DNA of 64,000 bases from Opisthorchis felineus (GCA_004794785.1 SJOL01002263.1:692380-756379), one strand, 5' to 3'. Counted from the stretch's first letter, positions 23,301 through 36,359 are shown. Notes: generated by a model from the sequence alone, not told the origin. Program-made: numbers and translations.

Positions 23301-26300
23301 GTGCCACTCATCTTCCTGTCACGGAATCCGCATCACTTGGTAACTCGTGCAGACTGGCTACTAGAGTGATGGCCTATCAGATGGAAGTTGAACTCATGTG
23401 AATTTAGTTTCCTAAACTATTCACAGACAATTGGTGTATGTAGATTCGGGAGTTTGTTGTCGGTTGAACCGCGAGCCACTCTTCTTTTATGGACAAGCGT
23501 GTATACACTACATTTTCAACGGACTTGCCATAACCTTTAATCAAACGCTGATTGAATGTGAAGTAGAAAATTTTCAGATGTGTCGCCCTAACAGGACCAA
23601 TCGGTGATGTGAATCAAACGTAGAGATGTATTCGAATGTGACTGGATACCTTCACAACTACTGATATTCTGTACCCTCTTTGAGCAACAGATCATCACTA
23701 GGGACTGTTTGGAGATATTTCATGTTACGGCACACCAAATATTGTCCCTGATATCAGTTCCCGGATGGTTACAAACGCCGGCATCACAGGAGGTAAATGA
23801 GAGCCACGCTGCAGGAACGTCTATGTTGGCTGTACGGCGATCTTCTAAATTTGGTCTCACGAAGTACTTGGAAATTTCTGAGAATGGCATATTTAAGCTT
23901 GATGATGAGGCACATTGTCTCTTTTGTAGGAAATTTAACAACCTGGAACCCCAACTTTTCATCGTATGTGAATCATGCAGAGTCATATGCAAAAACCGAA
24001 AAACTCCTAGCCAGAAAAGGGTATTTTGCTACCTGTTTAAAGTTGGTTGAAAATTCAAGCCTGCGCTGCAACATGTAGAACTAGCTTTGGGCGTACTTCA
24101 TAAATTTAAATAAAACAATCTTGTATGCAGCCACGAGCATCCGAATATCGACCAGGTTACTTGCATTCATATGGGCGTGTGTTGGCCGCGTGTCTAATCA
24201 AAAGTACACCGAAGCACTATGCACTATGATCCATTAATCATTTGTATTCAGCAACTACTACTGTAAGGAGGAAAGCCCTTCGCTGCGAAGTTGTTTATTA
24301 GCAAACACCAACTAAACAGTTACAAACTTTTGGACAGGAAAGTAAGCTTCCCATATGCACATAGTTTTTAAAAACTGAACATTCTCATGCGTCTGCTTGA
24401 ACTTTCATGGTTATTCATTGACTATCACGCAACTGTAAACGAACGCTGCAAAGCAGTTCCACAAGTTCCGTAATAAACCTCACCTTCCATTGGACGCGAG
24501 GCGGAGCTTCGAGGAAACCACATACTACTCGCACGCTTATATCAGTAGTATCCGCCGTTACACCATTACAAGATTGAATCCTCCTACACCAGTTAGCACA
24601 GCCTTTTTCTCGGTATTACTGTGTTCCACTTTCCTTCACCCGTCGCGCCTGAATTTACCGGTATTAGGGCCTAGTCACTCAAACACCTCCATCAGCGTTT
24701 GACTCCGTGAAAGTTCTGAGTAATCCTAGTATGAATTATACAGTCAAAATTCTTGTAGTTTGTCACTCGTGATTTCTCATTTTACCGCAGAAATCGTGAT
24801 CATTTAGAATGGATATACTCAGCCCAAAGTGCTTGGGAGGCAACGCCAACGCTTTTCAAGCATTTATGAGGCTGCTAACTGGAAAATAGTCCGTCAAATT
24901 CAACACATAAGGTAAAATAGTTGAGTTATGTGCAGCTTATGCTGTCATGAATCATTCGCAGGATTATCGTTGGTTGCGAAAAAAGAAAGGACGCAAACGG
25001 TAGCTTCAGTAAATAATGAAAAAATAGAGGGTCATGAGGTAGGTTGTAAGATTGAAACCGAATGCGAACGTAAATTTTCCAAATGGATGTACATGCAACC
25101 TCTGCATCTGGCCGTAAATGCTGAAAGCACTCAATTATTTTACAGCTTTTATTCAAGCTGTGGCCGGGGGTTGTCGTTGCATTACTGGTCCCAAAACATC
25201 AGAATGACCACGCGGACATGAAGGCATTTTCCCCTCCATATTACTCAGAATTTTATGAAAATTGTCCTTGTTAAAAATACGGTTAATGAACACCCTAGTG
25301 ACAAGGATAATGACGATAAATGTTGCAGCATACAACAGTGGAAGACCACATCCACCAGCATAGTACCATGAAGAATTAAAGTTGAGTTTAATTCGGAGAG
25401 AGTATCAAAGAATTTCCTTTAGATTAGAGTCGTGAACCACAAGAGTAGCAAGATGCTACTTGAGAGAGATGACTAAATCGAAATAAGCTCTATAACTAGT
25501 GTTCAAATGCCAACATTATGTCCAGACGTAGTGACTTCAGTGTACGAATGCACAGATCTTGGGGCTATGTTGCTCACGCAGTCCATAAGAAACGTAGTGG
25601 TTGCAGTTGCGAACTGTAAGTCCGGTCGTGCTGGCTAGCATCTTTTCTCTTCTTGCAAAAATAGTTGGGAAATAAATGAGTTTAGTCAAACTGTTTTCCA
25701 CCGAAATCATTTAAACCAAGCAGAGGTATTCTACGCTAGAGAGATTGCTTTTGGAAATAAGTTGTTTATATTTTTAAGCCATTGAAACTGCTGTTCACGA
25801 TCTGACTTAGAACATATCATATGCGATCTGTTGCCTTAGACGGCAGATCTGTATTTCCGAAAGAAGGAGGCGAGGTTAATATGACGTTCATTCCTCGACA
25901 ACAAATTTCTCGGCAAACATTCAAAGAGGCATAAAAAATGTTATGAACACTCTATATGATCAATGCGTTCTCCGTAGAGGCTTTGTGGGAAAACACTGTT
26001 TAGGTTTTATGAACGTGCAGTAAAATTCAATGTATATATTGCCCAGTTTCGCCTGCGGAAGCACGTACTAACTCGTACACATTCGCACCCATTCTCTGTC
26101 ATGAACATAAATGAGCTGCGAGTTTCTGTATCACAATATTAGAAATTCTGAATAGGAGCCTTCAAAGTAGTCCGATGCCCACAGTCACCGCCACTTCCGA
26201 CTTTTATGGTGATTTTCACACCATATGTATATATATAATCGCAATTTTAGGCTTGTTATTCATACGGGTGTGTGGGATTTATTAAACTGTGATCCACTGG

Positions 26301-26516
26301 TTAGAGTAGGAGAAACATTGCTGTAAAAATCCACAAATTCGGTTAGCCACCGCATTCCGAGGAATAATACCGACCCTCAGTAAACTGAGGTGCAGTTTAA
26401 TTGGTTTGGGCTGCATCTTGCATGGGAAAGCGTTTGGACGAAAATTACAATCGTTGAAGTGAGAAAACCCAGTTGTACACATTTGAAATGGTTAAAAGCA
26501 AGGATTTTCAACTCAC

Positions 26517-26649
26517 CCAGCGGAGCCGACACTAAGAAGAAAAGGTAATGACGAAGTTCGTTAGCTTTCTCAAGGGTGTGGTTTGTTTCTCTCAGTATAG
26601 CAGTTAACGTGCGTTTCAGGGACTCGTATTGACGGCCAGCTAGATCTTC
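26517..26649 (-). CDS. LLTP exon, 44 codons, helical
   Basis: The acceptor is CACCAAAATGCAG and the donor CTGG|GTGAGT; phase is 0 in and 1 out. The peptide EDLAGRQYESLKRTL continues as an amphipathic helix with TNHTLEKANELRHY. It joins the exons on both sides in phase. Confidence 0.8.
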
Positions 26650-29304
26650 CTGCATTTTGGTGAAATGAAAACAATAACAAACAAATAATTTCATTTGGTG
26701 ATATAAAACACACATTACCAGCACGTTTGAATTACTCTTAGGGCACGTAGTTGCTACTGAAGAGCGCAAAATCTCCCGATGTATTGGAGTTTAGTTGCGA
26801 TTATCACGAGTTCACAGTTGCTCCGCTTACTTACTACGAATTCCACTCACAACTCAATTTTTCCAATCGATCGTCAGCGATGTATGACCTAAGCCTGGAA
26901 TATCCTTTATTCCAGCATAAGGAGAAATCGGAAGTCATATTTAACACTTCGAATTCTACTCGTGAATATAAGGATTAATAACCCCGGACGGTTTGAACTG
27001 GAGGCGTCTCTTCCATGTTCCGAATAAAATGGCATTCTGGAGATGGTGCAATATGCCGCGTACCTGACTGCAGTCAGGTGACTGCTTCCTCTTAAAGACG
27101 TTCAAGCACTTGTCATTAGGAAAGCGAACTTGACCTCTTTATCGTGTCACAACCAACTGAATCTGGGCCATAATAAACATTCCAATACTGTATACATTTT
27201 CAGGTTGGGGACAGCATTTAAGGTCATTGTTAGGGAGGTGCCTTATTGGTGATTTTGGAAGAATAATTTAGTAAAAAGTGCTATTTATCTCGGGAGTTAG
27301 ATAAATCTACGCGACGATATTACAAAGACAAGTCATTAAGTATGGGAGTTATCAACATTGAAGTTTCCGTTTGCTCATCGAATACACATGCAGAACAGAT
27401 GAAATCAATGCTTTATAGGACCTTTAGTGGAATGTATGTGAAGCATACTTTAACATAGGTACACAATATCACAAAGTGTGAAACAAAACAAGCCACAACA
27501 AATAAAGCTGAAAACACTGATATATTATTAGTTACACGTAGTGAGCCTACTTGTAGAGCATGTAGAACACACTTCTTTCCAAATACTTTGAGCCGGTGGC
27601 CCTTGCGTACCCATGACAGCAACCTAGATCATTTCACACGCTCAGAAGGGATAAACAAACGAGTGGGAGGAGTTTGACTAATTAATCGCAATTCGGTCAG
27701 CCCACCTATTATACTCCTGAGGCGGAAAAATTGAAGACCACAGATGGAACAGATTACCTCTGCATATTCGTCTGATTTTTGTTGATAACGCCATCAAATA
27801 CTTATCAATATCAATTAGGTACTTGCATCTGTGGTTCAAAGAAAAAACGAGTACCCATTAGAACATGAGTTGCTGAACTGTCCTAAACTAGGCAAAACGT
27901 GGAAAGATTTGGTGGATGTGTCATTGGGTTTGACTCTAGACTAAACCTAGTCTCGACGCTATCGCGGCCGCAAGTTTTACCAAATACATCCTTCAAATTT
28001 ATTAGTCTGTTTTGATAGACTGATATCCGGAGTGTTCAAAATGCTCATCTAAGTGCACTGATTAAATATTTGTTGACAAGGGAGTTCTTATTCTCTTTGC
28101 CTACTTCTAAGTGATCTTAGTGAGCTCTGACCCGCTCATTCATGTGTGCACCAAAAACAGACCTCAGCTTGACTTGCATTGACAAGTCAATGGACAAGCT
28201 TAGCGAACAGATCGACATTCATATCATGGGGTGTGAGTGATGAGATGAACAATAGAATGAACAGGTCTTAGTATATTTAAGTGTTTATAACATAAAGATA
28301 CCTGCTGCATGGTATAAGGGGGGCACGGAAAGCCACCAAGGAAGTAACCAAATAAAGTAACCGACCGGATACCTAATTAACTCTGATGACAGCTTGTGAG
28401 TGAGCCAACCCACGTAAGCAACAAAAGATATAGATCTTCTGGCAGGTGTACAACTCACAAAAGTTTCCTATCTATTAAGAATGCTACAGTGAAATGCAAC
28501 AGTTTAGTTTTCGCCGCACCTGTAAATTACAGCGAAACAAACTAAATGAAACTCGTTAGGCCAGCTTACCCTTAGGTTTTGATACCATATTGCAACATTT
28601 AGTTCATATTTTTCACCAACTAGATGCTTATAGAATCAAAAAACACCATCTATCCAAAACATGGTTGATTCGCTGCTCTGTCGATAGAACTGACACATTA
28701 ACTGTTGGTCTTGTTTTCAGATTTGTTATGTTTGCCCAAAAGTTGTATCCTACTTCATGTCCCACAATGTTAATTCAACTTTAGACGATCAGCTGTTATT
28801 TTTGTTGGTAGCACTGCGGAATATAGGTAGCTCAGGTGCGCTGCTTGGTTGTTGGTCTGTTCGCCGAGGTTGGCAGTTGGATTGCAAACATTTCATCACC
28901 AATCGAGGTGACATCGTTAGTGAGGGGTTGAGTTGGTTAGGTTATAGGGAGCCGGGTAAAAAGCGTTATTTGAAAAAGTCAGTTAATGTAACGTAACAAG
29001 AAGACAAACACACAACGAAACATGTTGAATATGCTATATTCAGCCCACGATTCCGTGGACTATCCACATTTCTCCTGTTCACCTGCATCAGAACAGCTTA
29101 CAGAAGGCCCCTAGCAGAAGAATCTTGCATTTTGGGGAGTAAGCATGTGTATATGTCATTTAGGCACAAACAACTCAAAAACAACATGACAGGCTGCTTC
29201 ATAGAAAAATATGGAGAAAGGAAATTAGTTTCATCTGTAGTCAGTTTACCCAGTCAACTGAGTAATTTGCTCCCAAGTAAACATATTTGGCACATAGCAC
29301 TTAC
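26650..29304. other. LLTP intron, nothing recognisable
   Basis: A 2.7-kb intron whose flanking phases match. Open frames here are short and featureless. Confidence 0.7.
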
Positions 29305-29703
29305 CATCAGCGGCATGATGCGATCCGCCAGCCAACGGGTCGGCGAAGCCATCACACTCCTTGCATGTTTGCAGGCATCGAAAACGTCTCCTAAAGCTTC
29401 CGTGATATTATATTCCAATTCAGAGACATTCAGCAACGACAACCGTGAAATCAGCGGCATGTTCAAAGTATGCAGATAAAAAGTGTCTTTTTCAAGCCAA
29501 TCTTTGAGTGTGTTTGGTACCGTTTGCAAATCTTCAATCATTGTGGTCTTCATCTCTTCTATTAGATGCCAATCTATGGCTGTTGAGAGGAAATAGTCGT
29601 AAATTTGATCAAGTGCTTCCGTAATAAAACCAATGGTAGGTTGGGCAGTTGCTTCCAACAACCGTTCCACGGTAGGCTTGTGCATCAGTTCTGTGCCGTT
29701 AGT
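29305..29703 (-). CDS. LLTP exon, 133 codons, helical segment
   Basis: The acceptor is CTGGTCTCTCCACAG and the donor ATG|GTAAGTG; phase is 0 on both sides and joins both neighbours. The peptide begins TNGTELMHKPTVERLLEA and is mostly amphipathic helix (FITEALDQIYDYFLS, EEMKTTMIEDLQ). It thus differs from the beta-rich giant exon and resembles the helical stretches seen after the beta region in apoB-like proteins. Confidence 0.85.
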
Positions 29704-32000
29704 CTGTGGAGAGACCAGAAGTTCAAAACGCTTAGTTTTTGCAGCCGCCGAAAGTTATTGTTTCACTAGAAAACACTTGAAACAGATAACATCATGGGAG
29801 TCCACAATGAGTTTGTAAGCAAAGAACAACTAAACAACTACACCTATGAAGTCGTAAAACTTTCTGTGGAATTTCGACTCACTAAAATATTTTCCTGGAA
29901 ATAATAAAAGGACCTGGTTTATGGACCCCGGATTCGTAACAAATAATAACTAACTGGTACCACATGGACGTTGTTGGACGGAATGACCAGCCGATCTTAT
30001 ACGTGAATCTTATACATTTTGGAAGCTCTTTAGACAATTAGCAGCGAGGAAGGGTTGGCAAAGAGCGTCGAAGGCCTCCATGGCAGTTCATTGAGGCTGC
30101 TCAATCACGACCAAAAGTTGACCTGTATTGAGAATAATCGGTTTGGTTGGGCGCGATAGGGTTAATGGGCCGATACTGTTTGAACCTAACCAAGCAAGAA
30201 ACACTGAACTCTTCTGTGACTAACTGTTCAAGCTTAAATAAAACTCAAATTGAGCACACCGTATGTGTTCAAACTTTCCCAGTTTTTTAATTCAAGGAAA
30301 AGCAAGGCTTTGTAACGGTATAAGTAGTGTTGACGTATAAAAAGTACGGAAAGCTGTAAGGCCATTTCGCTCGCCTTTGCAATACAGTGAATATAGATAA
30401 GTATTACTTGTGATTCGAGATGAAAAAAGGGGACGTGCCTTCCGTGGAATGCTTTTTATCCAATTTTCTCACCACCATTATCATAGTGGGTAGTACAGGG
30501 ATTCTAAATACTAGAGCCTACTTACCAGACAACTCGAGGAAATTATACAGTTAACCAAGAAGCAAAAAAGGTGGATAGGTGAGGAAGTACTGTAAGGCGG
30601 TTCTACATCCTAACGAACGCAACGTTTGTTTTCGGACAAATCTGAATATCGTCTTTAGGAAAAAAATCACCAGCAGGGAAGTTTAAGCATTCCCATAAAC
30701 GGTACCCACCGAAAGCTTAGCGACAAATGAAATTTAGCCACTGATTGAGAAGATCTCGGCCACTGATATCAGTTCCCTGAAAACCGCTGAAAACCGCGCG
30801 CAGTGAGAAATACACGGGCATCAGTCAGAAGCCCGCGAAAACCCCACAGTGTTCCTTTTGCTGGCAGCTGTTATAATTTCGAGCCACTAGTTTGCGTACT
30901 GTCCAGCAGAATCCTTCTCAAACTAAGTGAACCGAAGAACAAGGATTACTTTGACCGTATTCTGAACACGCAAATTCGAAAGCAACGTTATATCTATGGA
31001 ATACTAGACCGTTTTGGTGCCAAAGGATACCACGGATGCTGATCGTCGACATACACTGCGCTGCTCACAAACTCGAATCAGTGTGGGGAAGACAACAACG
31101 CGCCTTCTTCTTGGACGAAATCCTAAGTGATGGTCTTCGTCATGTGTTTTCTCAGGTTAGGCAGTGCGGTATTTTGAAGATAACGACGTCTGTAGGAATA
31201 AAAGTGACCTCTAGCCCCACGTTTTAGGCATTCAACTCAAACGTCTTCCATGACCGACTGTAAGCTAAAGTGAAGCCAAAATTTTACACCTGGCCTAGAT
31301 CACCCTAAAAGCTAATGATTATCCTCGAGCTCACTTTGATTTCGCTACTGTGAGGCCCGCTGTGCATGGAATAAATTACGTGTTACAAAAACTCAAGGAT
31401 TGTAACTAGCAATGAATAGAGTTGATTACGTGTGAACTATAGAAGTTTTCCACTGGCTTAAAAATGAATTGATTCCCTGTTAGTCTTGATACACCTAGCT
31501 AATTGTCTATTTTCAAAGATTATTCTTTAGAGTCTTTATCCTCAGCACTTTATTTGCTCTTTGGTGCCAACAGAGCTGGCAGGCTTGTGTGACCACAAAG
31601 AAATTGTTTTACACCAGATTTAAAGCATTGTTAGTTGGGGTCACTCCATCACGACATGTAACTGAGTACAGACAACTTAGCATACATAAGTGCCACTGTC
31701 ACGAACCATAGACTACGAACATCATATCTAAAGAGTCTTGCTGATGACTTACTGATCCTATGGTTTGGTCCTCCAGTTGCACCAATGACTGCAGCGACGA
31801 TCAGTACTATTGACCGCCATTAGCAAGATATTCAATATCAACAGCTAGTTTTAGAGATATTCATACGTCCTAGTGTCAAGGCATAAAGTAACGGAAGAGC
31901 ATTAACAAATTTCAAAAATCAATAAGAAATGAAGGCCTAAGCGAGTCTACACTCGAGGCCACAATAACGATTTCGAGATACACAGCTCATCTACACTCAC
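29704..32000. other. LLTP intron, mostly featureless
   Basis: A 2.3-kb intron with matching flanking phases. It holds only the weak hAT-like fragment about 31.0 kb. Confidence 0.65.
30830..31225 (+). mobile_element. Possible hAT-type transposase fragment
   Basis: A frame beginning at 31036 reads VDIHCAAHKLESVWG. Its C-x-A-H-x-L-E motif is common in hAT transposases and related zinc-finger proteins. The frame before it (LKLSEPKNKDYFDRI) does not help. No catalytic triad can be placed. Confidence 0.22.
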
Positions 32001-32170
32001 CAGGGCTTCCTTGAAGAAAGTCGGACGCCAGTGTAAAGTGATGTATAGCATATTATCCGGATCAACGTAGACGCGAAAGACGGCATCACGCTGGTTGAAA
32101 ACTGATGACGAATTGTGCTTCACCTCTAGTAAGTGTTCAGTGCCCTGGCTTTTTCCAGCTAACCATACCA
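32001..32170 (-). CDS. LLTP exon, 56 codons
   Basis: The acceptor is TTATCTTCAG and the donor CTG|GTGAGT; phase is 1 in and 0 out. The peptide reads GKSQGTEHLLEVKHN near its start and RVYVDPDNMLYITLHW later, again beta-like with one N-glycosylation sequon. It can follow the 32.96-kb exon directly in phase. Confidence 0.75.
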
Positions 32171-32753
32171 CTGAAGATAACACACATACAAACAAAACTT
32201 GACCTGTGATTCCGAATAGCAAGTATGGCAAATATGTTCGACAACTTATATTGTGGTATGCAAATAAATTTCAGCAAAAGACAGAAAATCTTTTAAAACG
32301 ATGATCAGTAGAAGGAACCAAAATTAGAAATAGCCCTTTAAAATTATTTGGTCAACTGATATTCTGACACCTTGTCCAGAATCAGGTACGAATATGTTTC
32401 ACTCACACCATACCCTCATCAATTACAGATGGTTGTTATTTGCCCTGATTGTCTCTCATATCTTTAACTGCAAACGTGTAGTCAGGCGTATGGAAACTAT
32501 AGGTAGCAAAGGTGAAAGCCTGGCAGGTAAATTTCTGCGATGTAGCTTACCTCCATGGCTTGAGAGCAGCAGAGGATTGTGAGTATTGTCGGAGAAGTAG
32601 AGCAATGAAGTGGAAAATTACGTTTAATACTATGAGGTATTGATTAACCGAAATCAGGCCTGCAAAAGTGTTATTGGTGGACCAAACTTCAAAGCATCCA
32701 CTTGTTTCTCGTTTTAGCAGAGCACCTTGTATTCGAGTACGGATCAACTCAAC

Positions 32754-32898
32754 TGTTTCAAATGTTCGTTATCGAATAGCCTATGAATGATTTTATGGTC
32801 CCAGGTAGACTGCGCCAGTTGATTCGACCGGACGGATCGGAGGTGTATATCAATCCGGTGACTAGAGTTAAAGCCCGCAACTTGTATGGCTGCCCCAG
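32754..32898 (-). CDS. Candidate LLTP exon after a 64-nt intron
   Basis: After an AG at 32899-32900 the frame reads GAAIQVAGFNSSHRID and continues to HRLFDNEHLKQ, then stops at TGA. It enters in phase 1, matching the donor at 32963, and would give a 64-nt intron. A GTTGAGT donor is possible at its end. A competing frame continues leftward from here (QGALLKRETSGCFEVW) to a strong GTAAGC donor near 32555. Which reading is used is unresolved. Confidence 0.35.
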
Positions 32899-32962
32899 CT
32901 GTTCAGCATTTTGGTGGATGCTTCTTGAATCTTTGATATAACTGCATAGTCGTTCAACCCAC

Positions 32963-33154
32963 GTATTTTGCCGGAACTTGCACAATAAACCGAATATGTA
33001 ACGTCGAGGGAATAATGGAACAGGACTTTGTTCTTAAGAATTGTATTGCGCAGTCGAACACCTTGGAAGCGTGCGTCCAGCTGTGCTGCATTGGGCGTCT
33101 GCTTTAGGAAGGGGAGCAGGGAGCATTTCACATTCTTCCAAAGTTGAGTCGCTT
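32963..33154 (-). CDS. LLTP exon, 64 codons
   Basis: The acceptor is GCTGTCAATTAG and the proposed donor AAATAC|GTGGGT; phase is 1 in and 1 out. The peptide includes NVKCSLLPFLKQ and KVLFHYSLDVTYSVYC and is strongly protein-like. The same frame stays open for another 84 bases past the donor, so the 3' border is less certain than the 5' one. Confidence 0.6.
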
Positions 33155-34808
33155 CTAATTGACAGCTGAAACTACTGGAGCATTTTAGTGCTTGTTGAGT
33201 TTCTTTGTTTTGAGAATGGACGCCAACTTAAATGCCCCATATAGACTACTTTGGGTAACCATCGTATGTCAAAGTTCCACAGACGAACTGCCACTCGGCA
33301 TCCAGTTTGCCACTTGTTCAGACACTACGGGATGGACATCCCATTAATTTCTGAATTTCATTTAAGAAGAGTTGTGAAGAATTATTCCTGAGAAGACAAT
33401 TCAAGCTTTCTGTACACTGCTGTGTGAAGCGATCCCTGGCGACTACCATTTAATGCAGCATTAGGAAGCTGAAGTTGTCTGTTGGACTCCTCTTCTTCGG
33501 GAGTGTAGTGTTAAAATAAGATTATAGTTATATGATCGTGGTCGTGGTCTTCAAAGGCTCAAACTAAATAGGCACTAGTGATTACGGAAAATACTGAAAA
33601 TACGTTGCAACGGCAGCGTATCCGGGAACCATCGCCATAACAGGATGCGTCTCTCCAATTTGATCCATCGATTCAGATTAGGGTGGTTGGGCAACATCAT
33701 CCAAAAACCAGACAAAAAACTATCCAGATTCTCCTGGGCAACGCCCTCGTGTTCAGAATGGTGCCGACGCACTAGGGAACAAGTGAAAACCTGCCTGTCT
33801 GGGTATGTTTCTCCGGATTTTAGTCATCTCTCTAAGACAAGTTTGCTGCTGTTGCTAACCAAATTATCCTCCATTCTACCGTCGTAATAAGAGATGACGG
33901 TACCAGTGTAATGGTGTATACTGCTGATGAAACGTGCAGGTAATATCTGTCAGGTAGTATGCAGTGCCGTCCCTGTATTTGATGAAAGGGTGATTTGAAA
34001 ACTATTAAACCGCTTCACAGTGTTTGTTCAACATTGCTAAATATTAAAGCAACATCAAGGAAACTTTCATAAGAATGCTTAACGATGTTCACTTTTCCAA
34101 AATCTATGCAAATGAGTTTCCGTTCGTGTCTGGAAGTTTGTTCCTGCTTTGTTAGCGTTTGTCAATAAACACAGCATACAACGCCTTTTCCCTTCACCAG
34201 TAGCAGTACTATTACTAGTTTGCCGCCTGGCTATCCGTTATCGCCGAAATGACGGTGTTGGGCATCCATCAGGAGATCTTGTTACTTGTGGTGCTTGGAA
34301 GAAGTGAGGTAATAACTTGGAAGTTGGAGAATGATGACTGAGGCCGGCGCCCTTACTGAAAGGAACTAATGCTGTTACCCACTATTTTATCATCAAGTAG
34401 CCTCAGCAGACCTGTTGCTTATCTCATCTTATCTGTGTTACATCACATGTGACTTCATACAGACCGTTTGCGATTCAGATAACATATGCAGGCATGTTGC
34501 TGACCAACCGTTATTGATCTAAATGTGCTTTGGGGACTCTCTGCAGCTCTTTGAAGGGCAAAATTACTGCAGTGGGAAACATCCTAATGAAAAGACAATT
34601 CCGATTAGGCCACTTGAGACTAGTGGTCACCTTGTCTTTAAAAACCACTTGCCTGCGATGAAGTCAAGAATAAATTACGAAATCGGAGACCTGCGAAATT
34701 CTACTACTGGAACAATCATCAGTTAAGCGTGGAAAACTGTGACTTCCACTGTGAATTGTGGTAGTCCTGCTACCTGATAGAGGAATCTGAATAACTAGTC
34801 TCTGTGAA
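33155..34808. other. LLTP intron next to the assembly gap
   Basis: Contains only the weak retroelement 3' fragment at 33.6 kb. The exon expected before the 33.15-kb one is probably inside the adjacent gap. Confidence 0.55.
33600..33790 (+). mobile_element. Possible retroelement 3' fragment
   Basis: The plus-strand frame includes HRFRLGWLGNIIQKPDKKLS, similar to the H-R-x-R-W-L-G-H-x-x-R segment at the C-terminus of RTE-type polyproteins, followed by SEWCRRTREQ. It is short and isolated, so the call is weak. Confidence 0.3.
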
Positions 34809-35162
34809 NNNNNNNNNNNNNNNNNNNNNNNNNNNNNNNNNNNNNNNNNNNNNNNNNNNNNNNNNNNNNNNNNNNNNNNNNNNNNNNNNNNNNNNNNNNN
34901 NNNNNNNNNNNNNNNNNNNNNNNNNNNNNNNNNNNNNNNNNNNNNNNNNNNNNNNNNNNNNNNNNNNNNNNNNNNNNNNNNNNNNNNNNNNNNNNNNNNN
35001 NNNNNNNNNNNNNNNNNNNNNNNNNNNNNNNNNNNNNNNNNNNNNNNNNNNNNNNNNNNNNNNNNNNNNNNNNNNNNNNNNNNNNNNNNNNNNNNNNNNN
35101 NNNNNNNNNNNNNNNNNNNNNNNNNNNNNNNNNNNNNNNNNNNNNNNNNNNNNNNNNNNNNN
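34809..35162. other. Assembly gap (354 N)
   Basis: This is a continuous run of Ns. An acceptor immediately to its right on the minus strand suggests that one LLTP exon lies largely inside it. Its true length may differ from the N count. Confidence 0.99.
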
Positions 35163-35194
35163 CGGCACTAAAACGTGCAAGACGCTGTGATAGC
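35163..35194 (-). CDS. LLTP exon start running into the assembly gap
   Basis: A clean acceptor (TTATTTAATTTTCAG, minus strand) lies just right of 35194. The following 32 bases are open in two of three frames up to the run of Ns. The exon body is lost in the gap, so its frame and peptide cannot be fixed. It lies at the right place to bridge the 36.0-kb and 33.1-kb exons. Confidence 0.4.
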
Positions 35195-35971
35195 CTGAAA
35201 ATTAAATAAGCTTGCGCACGGTATCCCAGCATGGGTCGTTACTGATGGACGTGCGTGTATGTTCTACTGAGACCTTCCATCTTTAGTGATGTTCAAGAAA
35301 TGGGTTTCCACCAAGTGAGATAGATTTTAATTAGGTGAAACTGTCTCTGTCTCAGTCAACTACGATCTGTTTCCTAGTAGAACAGAAAGACAGGTCGATT
35401 TTGTTTGTGAAGATTTGATATTTCCGATAACTGATTGCTTGTTCACAGGTATGGTACTTGCGCATTTTTGCTCAGAGCCATATATGTGTTTGGTAGGCTT
35501 CTTGAAACAGGTCACAGGGGCCCTTAGACTATTACGCTAAGGTTAATAAGTTTTAAAAGACAGACAGAGGGTGGAATACTGCGCTAAACTTGACGCAATA
35601 TCCACAACTGGGCCTGGCAACTCAAAAAACGTCCCGTCCAGATGCTACGGCAGAGGAAGAAGCAAAACGGAACCGGACAAATGATTTGATCGATAGAGAA
35701 AATGTCCATGCATACACAATTGCAGGACTGCTGTCCCATTATTAATGTTCAGCAGACAGACAGATAAAATGTGACTTTGACTCCAACGTTGACCCTTCTG
35801 AACAATTGCACGCGTGTGTAATAAAAGTTTATGTAAATGCGGGTGTCGCGAAAGTAAAAAAAAACCTTTCCGTTCGGTCCCGCATTAGCCAGAATCAACT
35901 GAATTCACTAACATCTGTGCCCCAAGAGACAATTTCTTAGCCCTATATGAAAATTAAAAATTCGAAACTAC

Positions 35972-36122
35972 CTCCAATACGACCACATTTGCATTCCAAC
36001 TGACTACAAATTCCCAATAATATGTGCTCACATAAGTCGCAACCTCATACACATCGTAGACACTTATAAAAAGTTGATTCGGATTCCTTGTCATTTGCTG
36101 TATTTTTAGGGTAACGTTTCTG
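35972..36122 (-). CDS. LLTP exon, about 50 codons; 5' border uncertain
   Basis: The open frame includes MTRNPNQLFISVYDVY and YYWEFVVSWNANVVVLE before donor GAG|GTAGTT, giving phase 0 out. Two acceptors are possible: one just right of 36122 (phase 2 in) and one at 36097 (ATACAG, phase 0 in). Neither matches the phase-1 end of the 36.4-kb exon, so a small exon is missing or a border is wrong. Confidence 0.55.
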
Positions 36123-36359
36123 CTGGTCACAACCAAGAGCAGTTAAGTATGCGTATAATGCAAAAAAGTGAACGTAAATTGCATTGCGAATGAGGTTTTC
36201 GATAGTACAACACCAAATCCCTTTGATTTGAACTCACATTATTTTGAAACATTTGTAGCCATAAGGCTCAGCTCAGTAAAATCTAAACAAAAGTGAGTTC
36301 AAACTTCCCTTTATTTTCTAAAACCACTGAACTATTCAAAACTCTGAACTCTTGCTTAC

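Larger units (their letters stand above)
20229..26516. other. LLTP intron with CR1-like and SINE remnants
   Basis: A 6.3-kb intron. It contains the endonuclease fragment at 20.9-21.65 kb and the tRNA-like repeat at 23.2 kb. The rest has no supported feature; the phases of the flanking exons already match, so no missing exon is required here. Confidence 0.7.

Noticed and set aside
25153..25335. Minus-strand frame with a hydrophobic start resembling a signal anchor
   Set aside because: Isolated 60-codon frame with no splice context inside an intron whose flanking phases already match.
36238..36282. Candidate 45-nt exon with good acceptor (TTTTGTTTAG) and donor (GTGAGT)
   Set aside because: In the only frame that fits the preceding phase-1 exon, TAA is its last full codon; the other frames also stop. 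It cannot be the link to the 36.1-kb exon.
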